A stretch of DNA of 64,000 bases. Origin: Globodera rostochiensis. Taxonomy: Eukaryota > Nematoda > Chromadorea > Rhabditida > Heteroderidae. This document shows positions 11,009-22,303 of this stretch, in pieces; position 1 is the first letter of the stretch; each line of letters starts with the position of its first letter. The notes under the pieces were generated by a model. That model saw nothing but the letters and a program-made list of their open reading frames with translations, was not told the DNA's origin and did not search any database. A program made the translations under genes and the position numbers. The DNA is taken from positions 248,001 to 312,000 of the forward strand of contig JAEVLN010000029.1 of assembly GCA_018350325.1 (NCBI GenBank), given 5' to 3'.

Positions 11009-11826
11009 ATTTAGTTATAATGAAACGTGCTATTATTTATCAGTTTGGATGAAAATTAAATAATTTAATGATACATCCTTAACAAACCAAAAAAACAACT
11101 CATAATGTAAAAAACCTATTTAACGAATAAAAAAAAAAATATAAATTATGCACACAAAAAAATTTCATAATGAATCAACGTCTAAGAAATACCCACAAAT
11201 CAACCATTAAGTTATTATAATATAATTCTTATGTATAATATTTGCAAAAACTGTTGTAGTTGGTCCTCATCATATTTCTTATGAATTAACTGTTGCAAAG
11301 AATCTTAAAGAAGATCCGAGAAGAACTAAAATTTATCTAATGATGAAAAAAAGTTAAAATTGCAAAAATATTCTAAAGAAGCTGCAATGGAAGTTGAGTT
11401 GCGATCGAAATAACGATTAACAATTATTTTGTCTTTAAAAATATATAAATCATTTAAATCAAAATTGCATTTACTAAAGTTTAATATAAACAATTTAAAA
11501 TATTTTAATTGTGGTAAATAAAAAATTAAAAAATAACTTGATGTCAAATAAAATGGTTTAACACCAACCTTATAAATTTTAATAATTAAATTTTATAAAA
11601 ATAGCCCTAATAAAAAAATCAATTTAATTTGATTGAACCACCTAAAAAGAATTATAGCTGTTGCCCTCCTTTTAATTAAAAAAATAAAAAATAAGCCTGC
11701 CGCTGAGAGAAATATAAATTTTTGTTAAAATAATCTTCCAAAACTAATTCACACTTTTAAAATAATTAAAATTTGTTATTTTTGAACGAGATATATTTTA
11801 CTATCTAAATAAGATAAAACTGTTTA
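11009..11826. other. A-rich noncoding stretch
   Basis: No supported feature. The 73-codon minus frame at 11326-11547 is F/L/N/K-rich and compositional. Confidence 0.5.
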
Positions 11827-11926
11827 ATAAAATTCCCCAGAAAACCCAAAATGAACTTCCCGACCGCCGAACTGTTTGAATTGGAAAACGCTTTAGCACC
11901 TTGTTTTTTCACCAAAAATATATTTG

Positions 11927-12206
11927 TCAAAACATTTCGAGCCTCCCTGCGTTGGCCGATTTGATTTCTATGGTTAGATCACGACGACAAGCAGCGAACA
12001 GCTGTACTTCCTCGTCAAGGCCGAGGAGTTCGGGGACCACTCGAGCTTCCAGTTGATAGCGGCGGCGGCATCAGCAGCGTCGCCAAAACGGCTCGCCAGT
12101 CCGGTAGAGTGGACTTTGCCGCTTACGAATGGAGCCAAAAATTTGAGAGTCTGAGTATTGACGACCAATATAAATTTTAATTATACAACATATACGAATA
12201 AATTTT
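11927..12206 (-). pseudogene. Disrupted coding relic, possibly one exon
   Basis: On the minus strand an acceptor-like AATTCAG (ending at 12,207) is followed by one reading frame to 11,927, broken by a single TGA at 12,071-12,073. The part after the TGA (47 sense codons) reads like real protein: ELLGLDEEVQLFAACRRD then TIEIKSANAG, with a high share of G or C at third positions. A short CGC run lies at the break. The island (about 50% GC) contrasts sharply with its flanks. The + strand is also open in places, and a 64-codon minus frame in another register overlaps, so strand is not certain. No family recognised. The TGA could be a mutation, a recoded codon or part of an unseen intron. Confidence 0.35.
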
Positions 12207-12613
12207 CTGAATTTAAATACAACAATTAAGTTTGCGGATAAAATACTAAAAAAAAATTTTAAACATGCTAATATAAACAGGAATTAACCAAGAATGAGAA
12301 CCACTAAAGAAACTATTCAAGAGCTGATGCAAACGCTTTAAGTAAATAAGAAATTGGTAATCATTATTATATTAGATACAAATTAATCCTATTTAACTTT
12401 AAAACAACCTAAAATTCTAATTAATATGCCGGTGAATTAATTATAAGCGCAGAAATTGAGTTTTTATAAATACAAATCACGTGTGTTGGCAAAGGAAATA
12501 AATTTCCCATATATTATGTGTAAAAAGTAAATATTAACCTAAAAATTTAAATGACGAAAGTTAAGTAGTAAAAGAAGTAATAACAAATAAAATTTTAAGT
12601 CATTGATGAATAA
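12207..12613. other. A-rich noncoding stretch
   Basis: No supported feature. Confidence 0.5.
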
Positions 12614-12757
12614 ATGAGAATTTACCTAAAATCTGAAATCAAAAACTATGGCAACAACCGCAGACAAACACCATGGGATTTGCAAGATGTTGACATTTTT
12701 ATTCAATTTAGCAGTGTAATATTTCCAATAAATTATGTTTCAAATATTCAATATTAA
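12614..12757 (+). CDS. Small ATG frame, 47 codons
   Basis: ATG at 12614 to TAA at 12755-12757. The N-terminal half is hydrophilic (KSEIKNYGNNRRQTPWDLQ) and the C-terminal half more hydrophobic. The central DNA is GC-richer than the flanks. No upstream signal and no domain recognised. A second register is also open in the same place, so this may be chance. Confidence 0.2.
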   Translation: MRIYLKSEIKNYGNNRRQTPWDLQDVDIFIQFSSVIFPINYVSNIQY

Positions 12758-13137
12758 AGAGCAACGAAGAACCGAGAATTGCTTAAAAAATAGTTGATGA
12801 GAAAATTGCAACACGTAATTTTATCAACAAAAAAATACGTTAGGATTCACAAAAAAAAGTTGAGCATCAGTTAAGTCTAAATGTTAAAAATAAATAAATA
12901 TCATATAATGTTTTATTATAGAATTAACTTTATATACAAGAAACTCAATTAAATAATTAAGAAATGTAGCAACATCTCTGCTAGTTATTGAACTAAAACA
13001 TAAAATGTAGAAAAAACTAAATAAATAGCAAATAAATATTTTTTTCAAGATTTAACTTTTATATACAAGTAAATTATATATATGTTAACAATTAGAAGAA
13101 AAAAAGAATACTATAAGAATAAACCCCGTGTTTCATT
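12758..13137. other. A-rich noncoding stretch
   Basis: No supported feature. Confidence 0.5.
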
Positions 13138-13486
13138 GCAAGAAAATAATTAATTAAAATAATTGTTAAAGGTGCAAAGACGCAAAAATGATTCACATGT
13201 TTAAGCAAATAAAGAATTTACTTTTACATGCAAAAAAAAATACAAACGTTAATCAGTATTTAATCCCAACCATAAATCTAAAATTTATACCAAGTAATTA
13301 ATTACAGAATCTTGAGAAATCAAAATAAATATATCCGAAATTTTAAATTATTTGATTAAACAAAAATTCTCTTAAATATCAAAAAAACCAAATCCTAAAA
13401 ATTAATATTTACGATAAATTTTCTTTAGTTTAAATTAGAAACTAAACATTCTGAAATAAAGCTTATTATTATACTCCAAAAAGTTA
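13138..13486 (+). repeat. Dispersed duplication, copy 1
   Basis: About 345 bp matches 14,870-15,205 in the same orientation, nearly identical apart from small indels, the largest near the start (GTGCAAAGACGCAAAAATG against GTCAAAAAATG). Both copies begin GCAAGAAAATAATTAATT and end near CCAAAAAGTT. There is no coding content or TIR. It may be a tandem duplication later separated, or a short unknown repeat. Confidence 0.9.
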
Positions 13487-14110
13487 ACATTATTATTGCT
13501 TATTTTAAATAATAAATATTCTAAATAATAATGTAAAAAATTTAACTAAATTTAGACGGTAGTTGCATTAAAAAAAGGCCATTTATATTGTGCATTTAAT
13601 CATTAGCATTATTTGTTATTTAAAGTTGCGACATAGCAATCATAAGCTTTTACAACAACGAAGCGCTGTCTGTTATAAAAGACAAATTACCCTTATCTAT
13701 AAAATTTTTAATTAAATAAAACAAATTTAACAACAGGAATTTACCACTAGCGATAAATCAGATAGATAAATCAAATTAAAACAAAATGGAATCGAATCAT
13801 GAAGAAATAGAAAAAAAATCTAGAGAAATATGAACGAATCGTCTCTAACATACAATAAATCATTGAAAAACAAATAAAATTAAATAAGAAAATTAAACAG
13901 GAAGCTTGTTCAAATAAATTTTTTTGATGTTGAACTAATAATAAATAACGTTTATTAAAGAATTAAAATCCTTAATAGGGAATTAGAATATGTGTTTTCT
14001 TGTATTGTTGAAATAAATTTTTTAAAACTTTCTTTTGTATATTTAAAAATAAAACTAAAAAATTAAAATTAACATTTGAACAAAATTGACTGAATTCTTT
14101 TTCGACGCAG
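13487..14110. other. A-rich stretch with a tiny acidic frame
   Basis: ATG at 13786 opens 15 codons (MESNHEEIEKKSREI) to TGA 13831-13833, of the same K/E-rich character as the exon at 14.1 kb. A link as an upstream exon is conceivable, but no donor is visible. The rest is featureless. Confidence 0.3.
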
Positions 14111-14116
14111 TTTCAG

Positions 14117-14295
14117 AAGGATGGCTGTGGAAAGGAAAGAAAATTAAAAAGAGAATCGAGAAATGGCTGGAGGAAGCTGCTTTGATGGCTTCTTCATCCT
14201 CGACCATGTCATCAACAAAAATGAAGAAAATCGAAGAACAAGACCGTCAATTTTGGGTGAAAAGAAAATTAGAAACATTGGAACAAGCAAAATGA
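14117..14295 (+). CDS. Candidate terminal exon, K/E-rich coiled-coil-like
   Basis: A polypyrimidine-poor but canonical GTTTCAG ends at 14116. The frame then runs about 59 codons to TGA 14293-14295: a basic helix (KGKKIKKRIEKWLEEA), a serine stretch, then KKIEEQDRQFW and KLETLEQAK. It suits a short coiled coil. AATAAA follows at 14308-14313, correctly placed for a poly(A) signal, although AATAAA is very common in this DNA. The frame also extends upstream to ATG 14086. The protein-like periodicity and GC-richer DNA make it one of the better candidates. No family recognised. Confidence 0.4.
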
Positions 14296-14869
14296 AGGAA
14301 GATGAGGAATAAAATGTTTGGTTGTGTTGCATTGCCATTTTTCTGCGCATAAAATTAAATTACCATTGTATTATAAAATTCACCTTTAAACGATCACCAT
14401 TATTATATTTTATTTAAATATATTATAGTGCAAAATATTAATGTTAAATAAAACGATAAATATTTATTAAATACTAGGTGGTGCAGATAAACTATATAGT
14501 GTTGAAGAGAAGAAAATGGGGAATTTCCTGTTTTGCCGCACCACAAACAGCGTTAAAATAAATTAACTAGTATTTAAAAAAATACCAAACCAAGGTGTTA
14601 AAAACATGTTAATGCATTTTGGCGCTGATAATTTTATGGTATCCCCACAATTTAACCAGCAAATATAAAGGATATACGCAAGTAAAGCAAAGGAGTAAAT
14701 AGGCGGCTCCGGCAGACGATAAGGACCATGACTAGTTAAAAGAATGTTGTCCCCGTGATATTAAAAAAGGATGTAAAATAAATTATAATATAACGTATAG
14801 CCAAAAATTACCATTAATATAATCGGTGTTGTCACGACAACAAATGTAAAATCTATAAAGGACAACAAT
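14296..14869. other. A-rich stretch with a small open island
   Basis: A GC-richer patch at 14,478-14,566 is open in two frames for about 28 codons after an AATACTAG acceptor-like site. It is too ambiguous to call. A second patch at 14,690-14,760 has stops in all frames. Confidence 0.4.
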
Positions 14870-15205
14870 GCAAGAAAATAATTAATTAAAATAATTGTTA
14901 AAGGTCAAAAAATGTTTTAAGTAAATAAAGAATTTAATTTTACATGCAAAAAAAATTACAAACGTTAATCAGTATTTAATCTCAACCATAAATCTAAAAT
15001 TTATACCAAGTAATTAATATACAGAATCTTGAGAAATCAAAATAAATATATACGAAATTTTAAATTATTTGATTAAACAAAAATTCTCTTAAATATCAAA
15101 AAAACCAAATCCTAAAAATTAATATTTACGATAAATTTTCTGTTAGTTTAAATTAGAAAACTAAACATTCTGAAATAAACCTTATTATTATATACCAAAA
15201 AAGTT
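14870..15205 (+). repeat. Dispersed duplication, copy 2
   Basis: Near-identical partner of 13,138-13,486, same orientation, offset about 1.73 kb. Differences are scattered single bases and short indels. Confidence 0.9.
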
Positions 15206-15311
15206 GCCCGTTACTAAAGACAAATAAAAAATAAAATATGTTAAAAAAAATAACGCAGTTTTGGTGGAAGGAAACAGAAAATAAGATAAATAAAATTAGA
15301 ACAAATATTGA

Positions 15312-15455
15312 AAAAGTATTTTACAATATTTAGCTTACAAAATTGTAAATCTATTGATAAAGATTAATGAAAATTGTCTATATTATAAAAAAGAAAATTG
15401 TCGATACCGTTTAACGCCGCACCGGGAGGATGTGGTGGTTGAAGCTGAAAGGTAG
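15312..15455 (+). CDS. Candidate exon-like frame, 47 codons, with donor
   Basis: Open on + from after a TGA (15,309-15,311) to TAG 15,453-15,455. The last 20 codons are GC-richer and encode RYRLTPHREDVVVEAER, followed by a donor-like AAAG|GTAGCG (exon end 15,451). The upstream half is AT-rich. A 94-codon minus frame overlaps, but it is F/I/Y-rich as expected on a T-rich strand. No family recognised. Confidence 0.25.
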   Translation, partial: KSILQYLAYKIVNLLIKINENCLYYKKENCRYRLTPHREDVVVEAER

Positions 15456-15683
15456 CGATACGTCAAAATAAAAATACTAAAATATAAATTATAATAAAAT
15501 TCTTTATTAAGATATTTTAAAAAGTACATATAAAATCCAAAATTAGATTTTGAAAAACTATGCCATTTAAATAAAATCGATCTAAAAAATAATAATATGA
15601 TTTTCATAAGAAAATAATAATAAATATAAACAAATAAAATAGTGTCAATAATTAAATCAAAAAACAATTTAAAAGTAAATACT

Positions 15684-15760
15684 ATGTACGTGTCGAATCT
15701 GTCGAAGCTGTGCCCCCGCTTCTGAGTGGTCGTTTCGGCTGCTTAAATCCGCTAACATAA
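15684..15760 (+). other. GC-rich island open in all three + frames
   Basis: About 75 bp near 50% GC. From ATG at 15,684 one frame runs 13 codons with mostly G/C third positions; the other two stay open about 25 codons, one encoding YYVRVESVEAVPPLL. It could be an exon, but openness in every frame is what base composition alone would give. Confidence 0.25.
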
Positions 15761-17310
15761 TAAATTAATTGAATACTTAAATTTTACAGTTTAATTTTTT
15801 TTACAATTTAAAAAAACAGTAATGACCAAAATAAAATAAATTTGTGCGAGCAATTGCCCAGCAGAGCAGAGAAAGAGAAAATTATGTCTGACTGACCCAG
15901 TTTATAATAAAAAACGTAAAATTTAATTAAGACCATTAAATAAAATTCAAAAGGCAATTGATTTGAATTAAACAAATGAATTAATCCATTTTAATAAATA
16001 ACTAAATCAGATCTAATAACCAATTTAATTGAAAATTTAAATAAATTTAAAGAAATATTTAATATACTAACAATTATTAAACTGCATGTTTTATTCGCCC
16101 AGCAGCAATAACTCCATTCTCTTCAGTAATGCTACAATTTATTAAAAGAAAAACAATTTATTTAATCCAAGCCTAAATTAAAAATTTTACAAATATAAAA
16201 ATATCACCAAAATTAAAATTCGACCAACAAATTGTAAACTTAACAAAGAAAGAAAAATAAAAGTAAACTAAATCTCAAATAAATTTTAACTAAAATCAAA
16301 TCTAAAAAAATGCTGCACTATGGATGTGTTTTTAGCAAATATGTTCTTATAAAAATTAAAAAATTTAATGCAAAAATTTTCGTTATAAGCATCAATAAAA
16401 AACAAATAATTTATTTGACACTAATGAATGTGATGAAAATAGATAAATTTAAAAAAATATATATATTATTTTATAAGATAAGATGAATAAAGATCAGTTT
16501 TTATTAAAATTAAATAAAGCAAAATAATTTTGAAAAGCCGTTTAAGCAATTTTTGAGTAGAAATGATTGTTAGATAAAAAAAAGTTTTTGATAAACTGCT
16601 AATATAAAAAAGATATTCGTTAATTTATGAAATAATTTTGCAGGATAAATTTACAAATTTACTAATACAAAGTATACATTTATTGTTTTATTGTTTTTGC
16701 TGTAAAAACTCAAACATACAATTTGATGTCTGTTCACTTTTTGTATATAATTTAATTTCATGGAGTTGAAATAGAACAGCAAGAGCCAGTTCAATAAATT
16801 TAACGCGGCCGCCCATACTCCCTTAAATTACCTATAAACTGAAACGAGAATCTGATTTTCGGAGACTGCATCTTCCGAGCAAAGGGCAAAGGTGCAATTT
16901 TTAGAAAGAAATGAAAATTAAAAATATAAAACAATGCAACAGTTTATTCAAATCAATCGCGCTAAGAACTCCTTCATTTTCTCAACAAATAAATAAATAT
17001 TAAACTTTAGAGAAAATCAAAAAAAAACAGGACAAAGAGGACAAAGGAAAGAGATCGAATTCAACATTATTAAATAAAACAATTAAAACCGTAAAAGTAG
17101 AATACAATACACTTAAACTTGCGGACGTAATGATAAACCAGGGAAAGACTTAAAAAAACCTATTCAATAATTATTTATATATGCTTGATAAATATCACAT
17201 TGGAAAAATTATTTATTAATTCCTAATTAAAATGGAAATTAAGAAAAATAAAAATGCTTAATTATTTAAATTTATCAAAAAATAAAACCGAAATCAATGT
17301 TTGAAAACAT
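15761..17310. other. A-rich noncoding stretch
   Basis: No gene supported. A GC-richer patch at 16,840-16,895 is open in two frames for 20-27 codons, with a possible donor AAAG|GTGCAA. GCGGCCGC at 16,804-16,811 is notable only as a rare site. Confidence 0.4.
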
Positions 17311-17496
17311 ATGCATTCAAAACCTTTTCCATCAGATATATATATTTGTCCAGTTCTGATCAAACTGGCATTTTCCAAATTGGACACAGGCAGTGAGCAG
17401 CGACGAAATCAATGTGATACGCTATTATTGCGATATAATGTAAATCAAAATATTCTTAACTTAAAATGTATGCACATTTTGAAAATAATTTATTAA
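17311..17496 (+). CDS. Candidate frame, 61 codons
   Basis: ATG 17311 to stop 17496. The centre (LIKLAFSKLDTGSEQRRNQC) is GC-richer and mixed in composition; both ends are AT-rich. No splice site stands out and no domain is recognised. The length is within chance for this strand. Confidence 0.2.
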   Translation: MHSKPFPSDIYICPVLIKLAFSKLDTGSEQRRNQCDTLLLRYNVNQNILNLKCMHILKIIY

Positions 17497-17549
17497 TAAT
17501 TAAAAAGCATTTAAAAACTAATTGTGTTTAATGCAATATAATATTTTAA

Positions 17550-17687
17550 CCTAATCAAAATTGTCAAAAGCGCAAAAAATATTCAGTTTTAAAAAAGATC
17601 GACAAAAGAAGGATGTCACGGTTAAAAGCGATTGACTGGACCTTCGGGCAGGTGTCACGCAAACGTTTAAAAAAGATCAACAATTGA
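17550..17687 (+). CDS. Basic open frame, 45 codons, internal ATG at 17613
   Basis: Open from after TAA 17,547-17,549 to TGA 17,685-17,687. It is strongly basic (KRKKYSVLKKIDKRRMSRLK then IDWTFGQVSRKR). The central DNA is GC-richer, and a GT after TTCGGGCAG could be a donor. It may encode a nucleic-acid-binding or localisation segment, but it could equally be chance in A-rich DNA, where AAA and AGA codons dominate. No family recognised. Confidence 0.25.
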   Translation, partial: PNQNCQKRKKYSVLKKIDKRRMSRLKAIDWTFGQVSRKRLKKINN

Positions 17688-18960
17688 TTGACAGAAATTC
17701 AGTTAAAAATTAAAGTGTTTTTGAAATTCTAATGGCTGAGCTTATTAAAAATTACCTGTACAAAATAATATTACGATGATATAAATAAATGTACAAAAAT
17801 AATCATTTGCTAAACAATTCTTCTGTTAGATCATATTACCTAAATGTTAATCAGAACGCTTACAAATCCTTTAATTATGTTTCCAACACTTTACATAAAA
17901 AGAAGGAAAGCATGAAAACACGAAAGCGTAAATTGTGCAAATAATTTAACCCACAAATGAAATCGTATAATAAATTAATAATAAATAATTCAATCGTAGC
18001 CTTAGTTTTATATAACTATTGTTATTTTTATTGTTTTTTTGTACATTCAATCAGCTAGCTATTAGTTTGGAGAGTTAGGAAGGCATTTGAAACATCGGAT
18101 TTAATCAGAAACCATAGATTGGCATTTTAAATTTAATATTAATTTTAGAAAAAAATAAATTGAAGTTTAGTATTATCCAATATTTCTAGTTTAAATTATT
18201 ATTAAATTTATTTATATTTTAATTCGCTATTAATTAAACAATAATTTGTTTCCAAAGATCAATTGCATTTTTATCATTTATTTAATTTGATGCTTATTGT
18301 TGATGTTTTGTCGAATTCGGCGTACTTTGTGCTATAATTAATAGATTGAATAATTCAATTTTAAATTTGATAAAATTATTTTGATCGAGATGAATAAAAA
18401 AACATTGTTTAAAAATAGCTATATTTAATGAAGAAGTAAAAAATAGAGACAAGCTTTGAATTATTTAACTTAAATGTTGTGCTAATTAAACAATTAAAAG
18501 TTAACGATAAAATTTAGCTAAATGCTCAGAAAGTTGTTTCATTTGCGAATTACTTTAAATGTTGATTGGTAAGATAAACTTTGTTAAGACATTACTCAAA
18601 TGTGTATCTGGTTAGAACATCCGAAATTTATATTTTAATTATTTACAACATAAAACTGAAAAATTTATTCTAGTCATCATTCAATTACCAATTTTATGTA
18701 TCAGCAAATTAAGCAGCTTTGTAAAACGATGCAATGCTTGTGTTGAGCCCATGACAATTACAATTTGGCAAAAAAATTCTTTAATGCAGGGTTAAATAAA
18801 AATTTATTTAAAAAAATAATTGTCTAAAATCTAGGGTTGATAAAAAAATTGATAAACAAATTTTAAAAAATTCTTATCAAAAAGTCGGGTAAAATATGAC
18901 TACGTTATTTTAATAAATAAAACATAAACAAGACAACCATTTTAGAAAAATTGTCTAAGG
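17688..18960. other. A-rich noncoding stretch
   Basis: No supported feature. Confidence 0.5.
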
Positions 18961-18967
18961 GCGGGCG

Positions 18968-19051
18968 ATGCGGGGAAATTGTGCGGAAGTAATTAAACCG
19001 GATGAGCACCCTCTGGCCATCTTTTTACCCACACCGATAAAATGCTTGTGA
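18968..19051 (+). CDS. Small GC-richer frame, 27 codons
   Basis: ATG 18968 to TGA 19049-19051, encoding MRGNCAEVIKPDEHPLAIFL followed by PTPIKCL. The DNA is about half GC. A 70-codon minus frame (18,955-19,167) also covers the island and ends with a Gly/Ser/Arg-rich segment; neither strand is clearly preferred. An AAG acceptor-like site lies just upstream on +. No domain recognised. Confidence 0.25.
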   Translation: MRGNCAEVIKPDEHPLAIFLPTPIKCL

Positions 19052-19406
19052 ACCACTCTCCACTCATCAAAAAAATTTAAATTATCAAAATTTTTAACAA
19101 ACTCTGAAATTTCCCTGAAAAAATAAATCAGAAATATTATTGTTTCACACTCAATCCTTACTCTCATGAACCCAAATATATCTTTTGAAACTGAAAATAA
19201 TATATAATAATGTCGGGAAACCTGCTGTCAAAATCCCACTTTTCACTCGTTCAAAGTTTTTATAAAATTCTTAAAAACTCAAAAAAAAATTAAATAAAAA
19301 TTCTAAAGTTTTAATTTAATTAAAACTTATAAACCTTTTTTCAAGAAGACAAGTTGTTTCGCCGTAAAGACGTTGCTTAAACTAATAACATTTTTGCAAA
19401 AATTTT

Positions 19407-19514
19407 ATGGAATACAACCGCACGCGCTGCTTTAGGGGGAAACACTACCTCAGTGGGCGCAACTGCGGTTTATTGCCATATTGTGCAGGAGACAACCATT
19501 GGGTAAAAGTATAG
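19407..19514 (+). CDS. GC-rich island with donor, two open frames
   Basis: ATG 19407 opens 35 codons, Cys-rich (RTRCFRGKHY, then CGLLPYCAGDNHW). The next frame is open for 40 codons and reads TARAALGGNTTSVGATAVYC. Both run into CATTGG|GTAAAAGT, a good donor (exon end 19,502). The island (19,411-19,560) is about 50% GC, flanked by AT-rich DNA. One frame may be a real exon, but I cannot choose between them. Confidence 0.3.
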   Translation: MEYNRTRCFRGKHYLSGRNCGLLPYCAGDNHWVKV

Positions 19515-20085
19515 GTATAGGGCGCCCCTAGCGAGAAAGCCACATTTAGGAGCAAATTAACAAAAAACGTGCCCATTCCCCTATAATCAAACCCGAAGAT
19601 CAACTTATTCATGGAAACAAAAAATCAATCAAGCAAAAATAAATAATCTTAGAAAGTCAACCGGACTCAACAACCTGTGGATTTTTTTTTTGTGAAAATT
19701 TTTGGATTATAAGTTTGCGACCTTCGATTAAACCACATTAAACCCCACCCCAACCATTGTCGAAACACAGCGGAGAATATTACAACTCTTAAAATAAAAC
19801 CTTTGAATTAAACAAATTAAAGACCAATAAAAATGTGTAGTTGTTATAAATTTTAAAAGCAAAAATTCATAAAGATTGTGAATTAAATAAAATGAGGTAA
19901 AAAGAATTTTTAGTAAATTTCGAGATAAACTGTCCATAAAAATCTTTTTATTAAAAATAAACCTTATGCAGAATTTTCCCCTAAATATTGGAAATCAACC
20001 GACTAAACTCTTTTGAAATCATTAAACAAACAAAAATTTCAAATAAATTTAAAAGACATAAACTGAGTCAATTAAATTTTATGTT
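19515..20085. other. A-rich noncoding stretch
   Basis: No supported feature; the 69-codon minus frame at 19,728-19,937 is compositional. Confidence 0.4.
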
Positions 20086-20087
20086 AA

Positions 20088-20194
20088 AAATAATAGGGTT
20101 TTACGGCGTGACAATTGGCATGCTAAATGTAGCAGTTGTTGTCGAAATGTGCGAGTCTTCATTGTTGAGAAAGCTGCAGCAAAAGACAATCTAA
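20088..20194 (+). CDS. Exon-like island after an AATAATAG site
   Basis: GC-richer patch. The frame extending from ATG 19988 ends here with GVTIGMLNVAVVVEMCESSL then a Gln/Lys tail and TAA. Another frame is open across the same DNA and encodes WHAKCSSCCRNVRVFIVEKA. The double openness limits confidence. No family recognised. Confidence 0.25.
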
Positions 20195-20259
20195 AATAAG
20201 CAATTGCTTATGCATAAGTATAAAACAGAGACTAATGTCAGAAATTTTTTGATTATATT

Positions 20260-20565
20260 TTATACGTAATGAACCATATGTACTTTTTTCCAATCAAAAT
20301 TATTAATTCGTTTATATTTTATTTGTTCAGTTTTTTTTTTTTGTAAAGTTTTTGAGAGAATGAATAGTATCGTACATGGACATTTTTTGACATGTTGCAT
20401 GAACTTGTCCATGATGACGAATGGGGTAGCCATGAAGAAATAACCATGCCACCCAAGATGAGCAAAATGAAAATTAAAAATGTGGTTTTGCCTATCTGCA
20501 TTATAGAAATCGAATCTTGATAAAATAATTAAAATATTGGCAACTAAAAATAATGAGAAATTCAA
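20260..20565. other. Island open on both strands
   Basis: Minus strand: a 101-codon frame and, in another register, a 60-codon frame starting MQIGKTTFLIFILLILGGMV, which looks like a signal peptide or membrane segment. Plus strand: a 52-codon open frame from 20,367 encoding MLHELVHDDEWGSHEEITMP and ending IIEIES. All three overlap at 20,370-20,520, so at most one can be coding. The hydrophobic minus segment is what T-rich DNA gives by default; the + frame is the less expected one. Confidence 0.3.
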
Positions 20566-21050
20566 AATAAATAATTTAAATATATCTGCATGAAAAATGT
20601 ATTGATTAGTGTGAGATTCAAATCCCCGCGGGGAATGAGTGATTTAAATTAAATAATTTTACAAAGCGCTAAATTAGGAAATGGTTGGAAATAAAAATAT
20701 TTGAATAATTTAAGTAAAGTGTTTGTGTTCCGGACATTGATCAAAGCGATGTATCAAAAAATTGATGCGTTCAAATTCTAAGGATCGTGGATTAACTTTT
20801 ATTTAAAAATGATTAAACATTTGTCGAACCAAAATATTGATCTTAAATTTAAATTTTTCTATCCGATCAATTAATGAATTTTGTGGTTTATTCCATCATT
20901 AAGTCTTGAGCGAGCAGCCAGCATCAAGATGTGCAAAAGAAATAAAAATAGTCTTATTGCTTAAATTTATTTATTGTTTTATTTATAAAAAACACAATGA
21001 AATAACACCAAAGGTTACAAACATAAAGTTTAGCCAAAAGTAAATTAACA
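20566..21050. other. A-rich noncoding stretch
   Basis: A 28-codon open patch at about 20,876-20,960 is too short to call. Otherwise featureless. Confidence 0.4.
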
Positions 21051-21218
21051 ATGAAAAATATTACAATGGAAATTATATTATTTGATGAGATGGCACAATC
21101 GTCTTTCCGTGTACAATCAACACTGGGCACAATCATCTCGCTGGGCATTCGCCAGACAGGTATTGGTCCCCAGAGTGCTAATTCAAAGTGCCAATGGCAC
21201 AAACAGACGAAATTTTGA
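21051..21218 (+). CDS. ATG frame of 55 codons in a GC-rich island
   Basis: ATG 21051 to TGA 21216-21218. After an AT-rich start, the GC-richer body encodes MAQSSFRVQSTLGTIISLGI and continues through RQTGIGPQSANSKC. A second + frame is open for a similar length (WHNRLSVYNQHWAQSSRWAF), and an 82-codon minus frame also overlaps. All three look protein-like, so base composition may be the explanation. A possible donor is ACAG|GTATTG. No family recognised. Confidence 0.3.
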   Translation: MKNITMEIILFDEMAQSSFRVQSTLGTIISLGIRQTGIGPQSANSKCQWHKQTKF

Positions 21219-21498
21219 ACAGCGAAACATTCGGAAAATTAAAACTAAACAATAAAAATTAAACTCTGTCAAGAGAATTTAAAATAATAATGAAACAAAG
21301 GGATAAACATAAAAATAAATCATATTAAATCAAATATATATTATAGAAATTCATCAAGAATTGAGCAACCCACTGGCTACACTGCTCTATAATTGCTTTT
21401 TGAGCAAAAAGTATTTAGAACGAGCCTTCTTTTAAAAAATTAACAACGAAAAAAACTAAATAAATTACAATTAATTTATAATAATTTGAATTTTCAAT

Positions 21499-21562
21499 CA
21501 AGATAATCCCTACCTTCAGTTATTATCTCTATCTTCAGTTATCATATCTACCTACAGTAACA
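21499..21562 (+). repeat. Short tandem repeat at the A-rich to T-rich switch
   Basis: Three degenerate ~19-bp units (CTACCTTCAGTTATTATCT, CTATCTTCAGTTATCATAT, CTACCTACAGTAAC). The + strand changes from A-rich to T-rich within about 100 bp of this point. Confidence 0.6.
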
Positions 21563-21843
21563 AGCAAATAAAAATGTCAATAACTAATGTTGCATAAAGA
21601 AATATGAAAAGTCTTTAAATGATTATGTAGTTTAATTTAGCTTGTATTTACATCATTTTAAAACGGCTTGGTCGGTCGCCAGCGCTTTTTTATGCAAAAT
21701 TTTTCATAAACTTTGTGCAATATTATCAAATAGATTTTTAAATAATAAGCATTTACAATGTTATTTCAATTTAATAATATCGTATTTTTTAGTAATGCGT
21801 ATTTTAGTTATAAACAAATTTTTATTTCTTTCATAATAAGAAT
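21563..21843. other. T-rich noncoding stretch
   Basis: No supported feature; a 64-codon frame at 21,642-21,836 is compositional. Confidence 0.5.
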
Positions 21844-21938
21844 GATTTTTAACATTTTTTACTATTCTGATTTGGGCAATTTATGACTTATTTGTCTATA
21901 AATTCAAACGCAATTTCTTGCCAGATTTGATCCAAATA
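21844..21938 (+). repeat. ~95-bp direct repeat, copy 1
   Basis: Shares GCAATTTATGACTTATTTGT and AATTCAAACGCAATTTCTTG with 22,207-22,303. Differences are few and confined to the first half. Confidence 0.9.
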
Positions 21939-22206
21939 ATGACTTTTTTAAGATTGTAAATAATTATTTTACAATTAAATAAACTTCATTTTTTTTATAT
22001 ATACAATATTGTTTTTGGTCAATTGTATTACAAACTAAATAATTAATTTTTTAAATGATAACGGTCCATCCCTTTTGTCGCAGACCCTCCATTCCGCCCT
22101 TTTGTATATAATTAGCAATTATAAAATTTTTAGTTCCATCCATCTTATATTCAAATTCATTTATTTAAATTATTTGATACCTCGTCAGGGTATTGCTAAA
22201 GACTCT

Positions 22207-22303
22207 GATTTTTAACATTTTTATTACTTTTGTGGTTCGTGCAATTTATGACTTATTTGTTTATAAATTCAAACGCAATTTCTTGCCAGATTTGATCCAA
22301 ATA
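22207..22303 (+). repeat. ~95-bp direct repeat, copy 2
   Basis: Partner of 21,844-21,938, same orientation, 363 bp downstream. The intervening DNA is T-rich and featureless. Confidence 0.9.
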
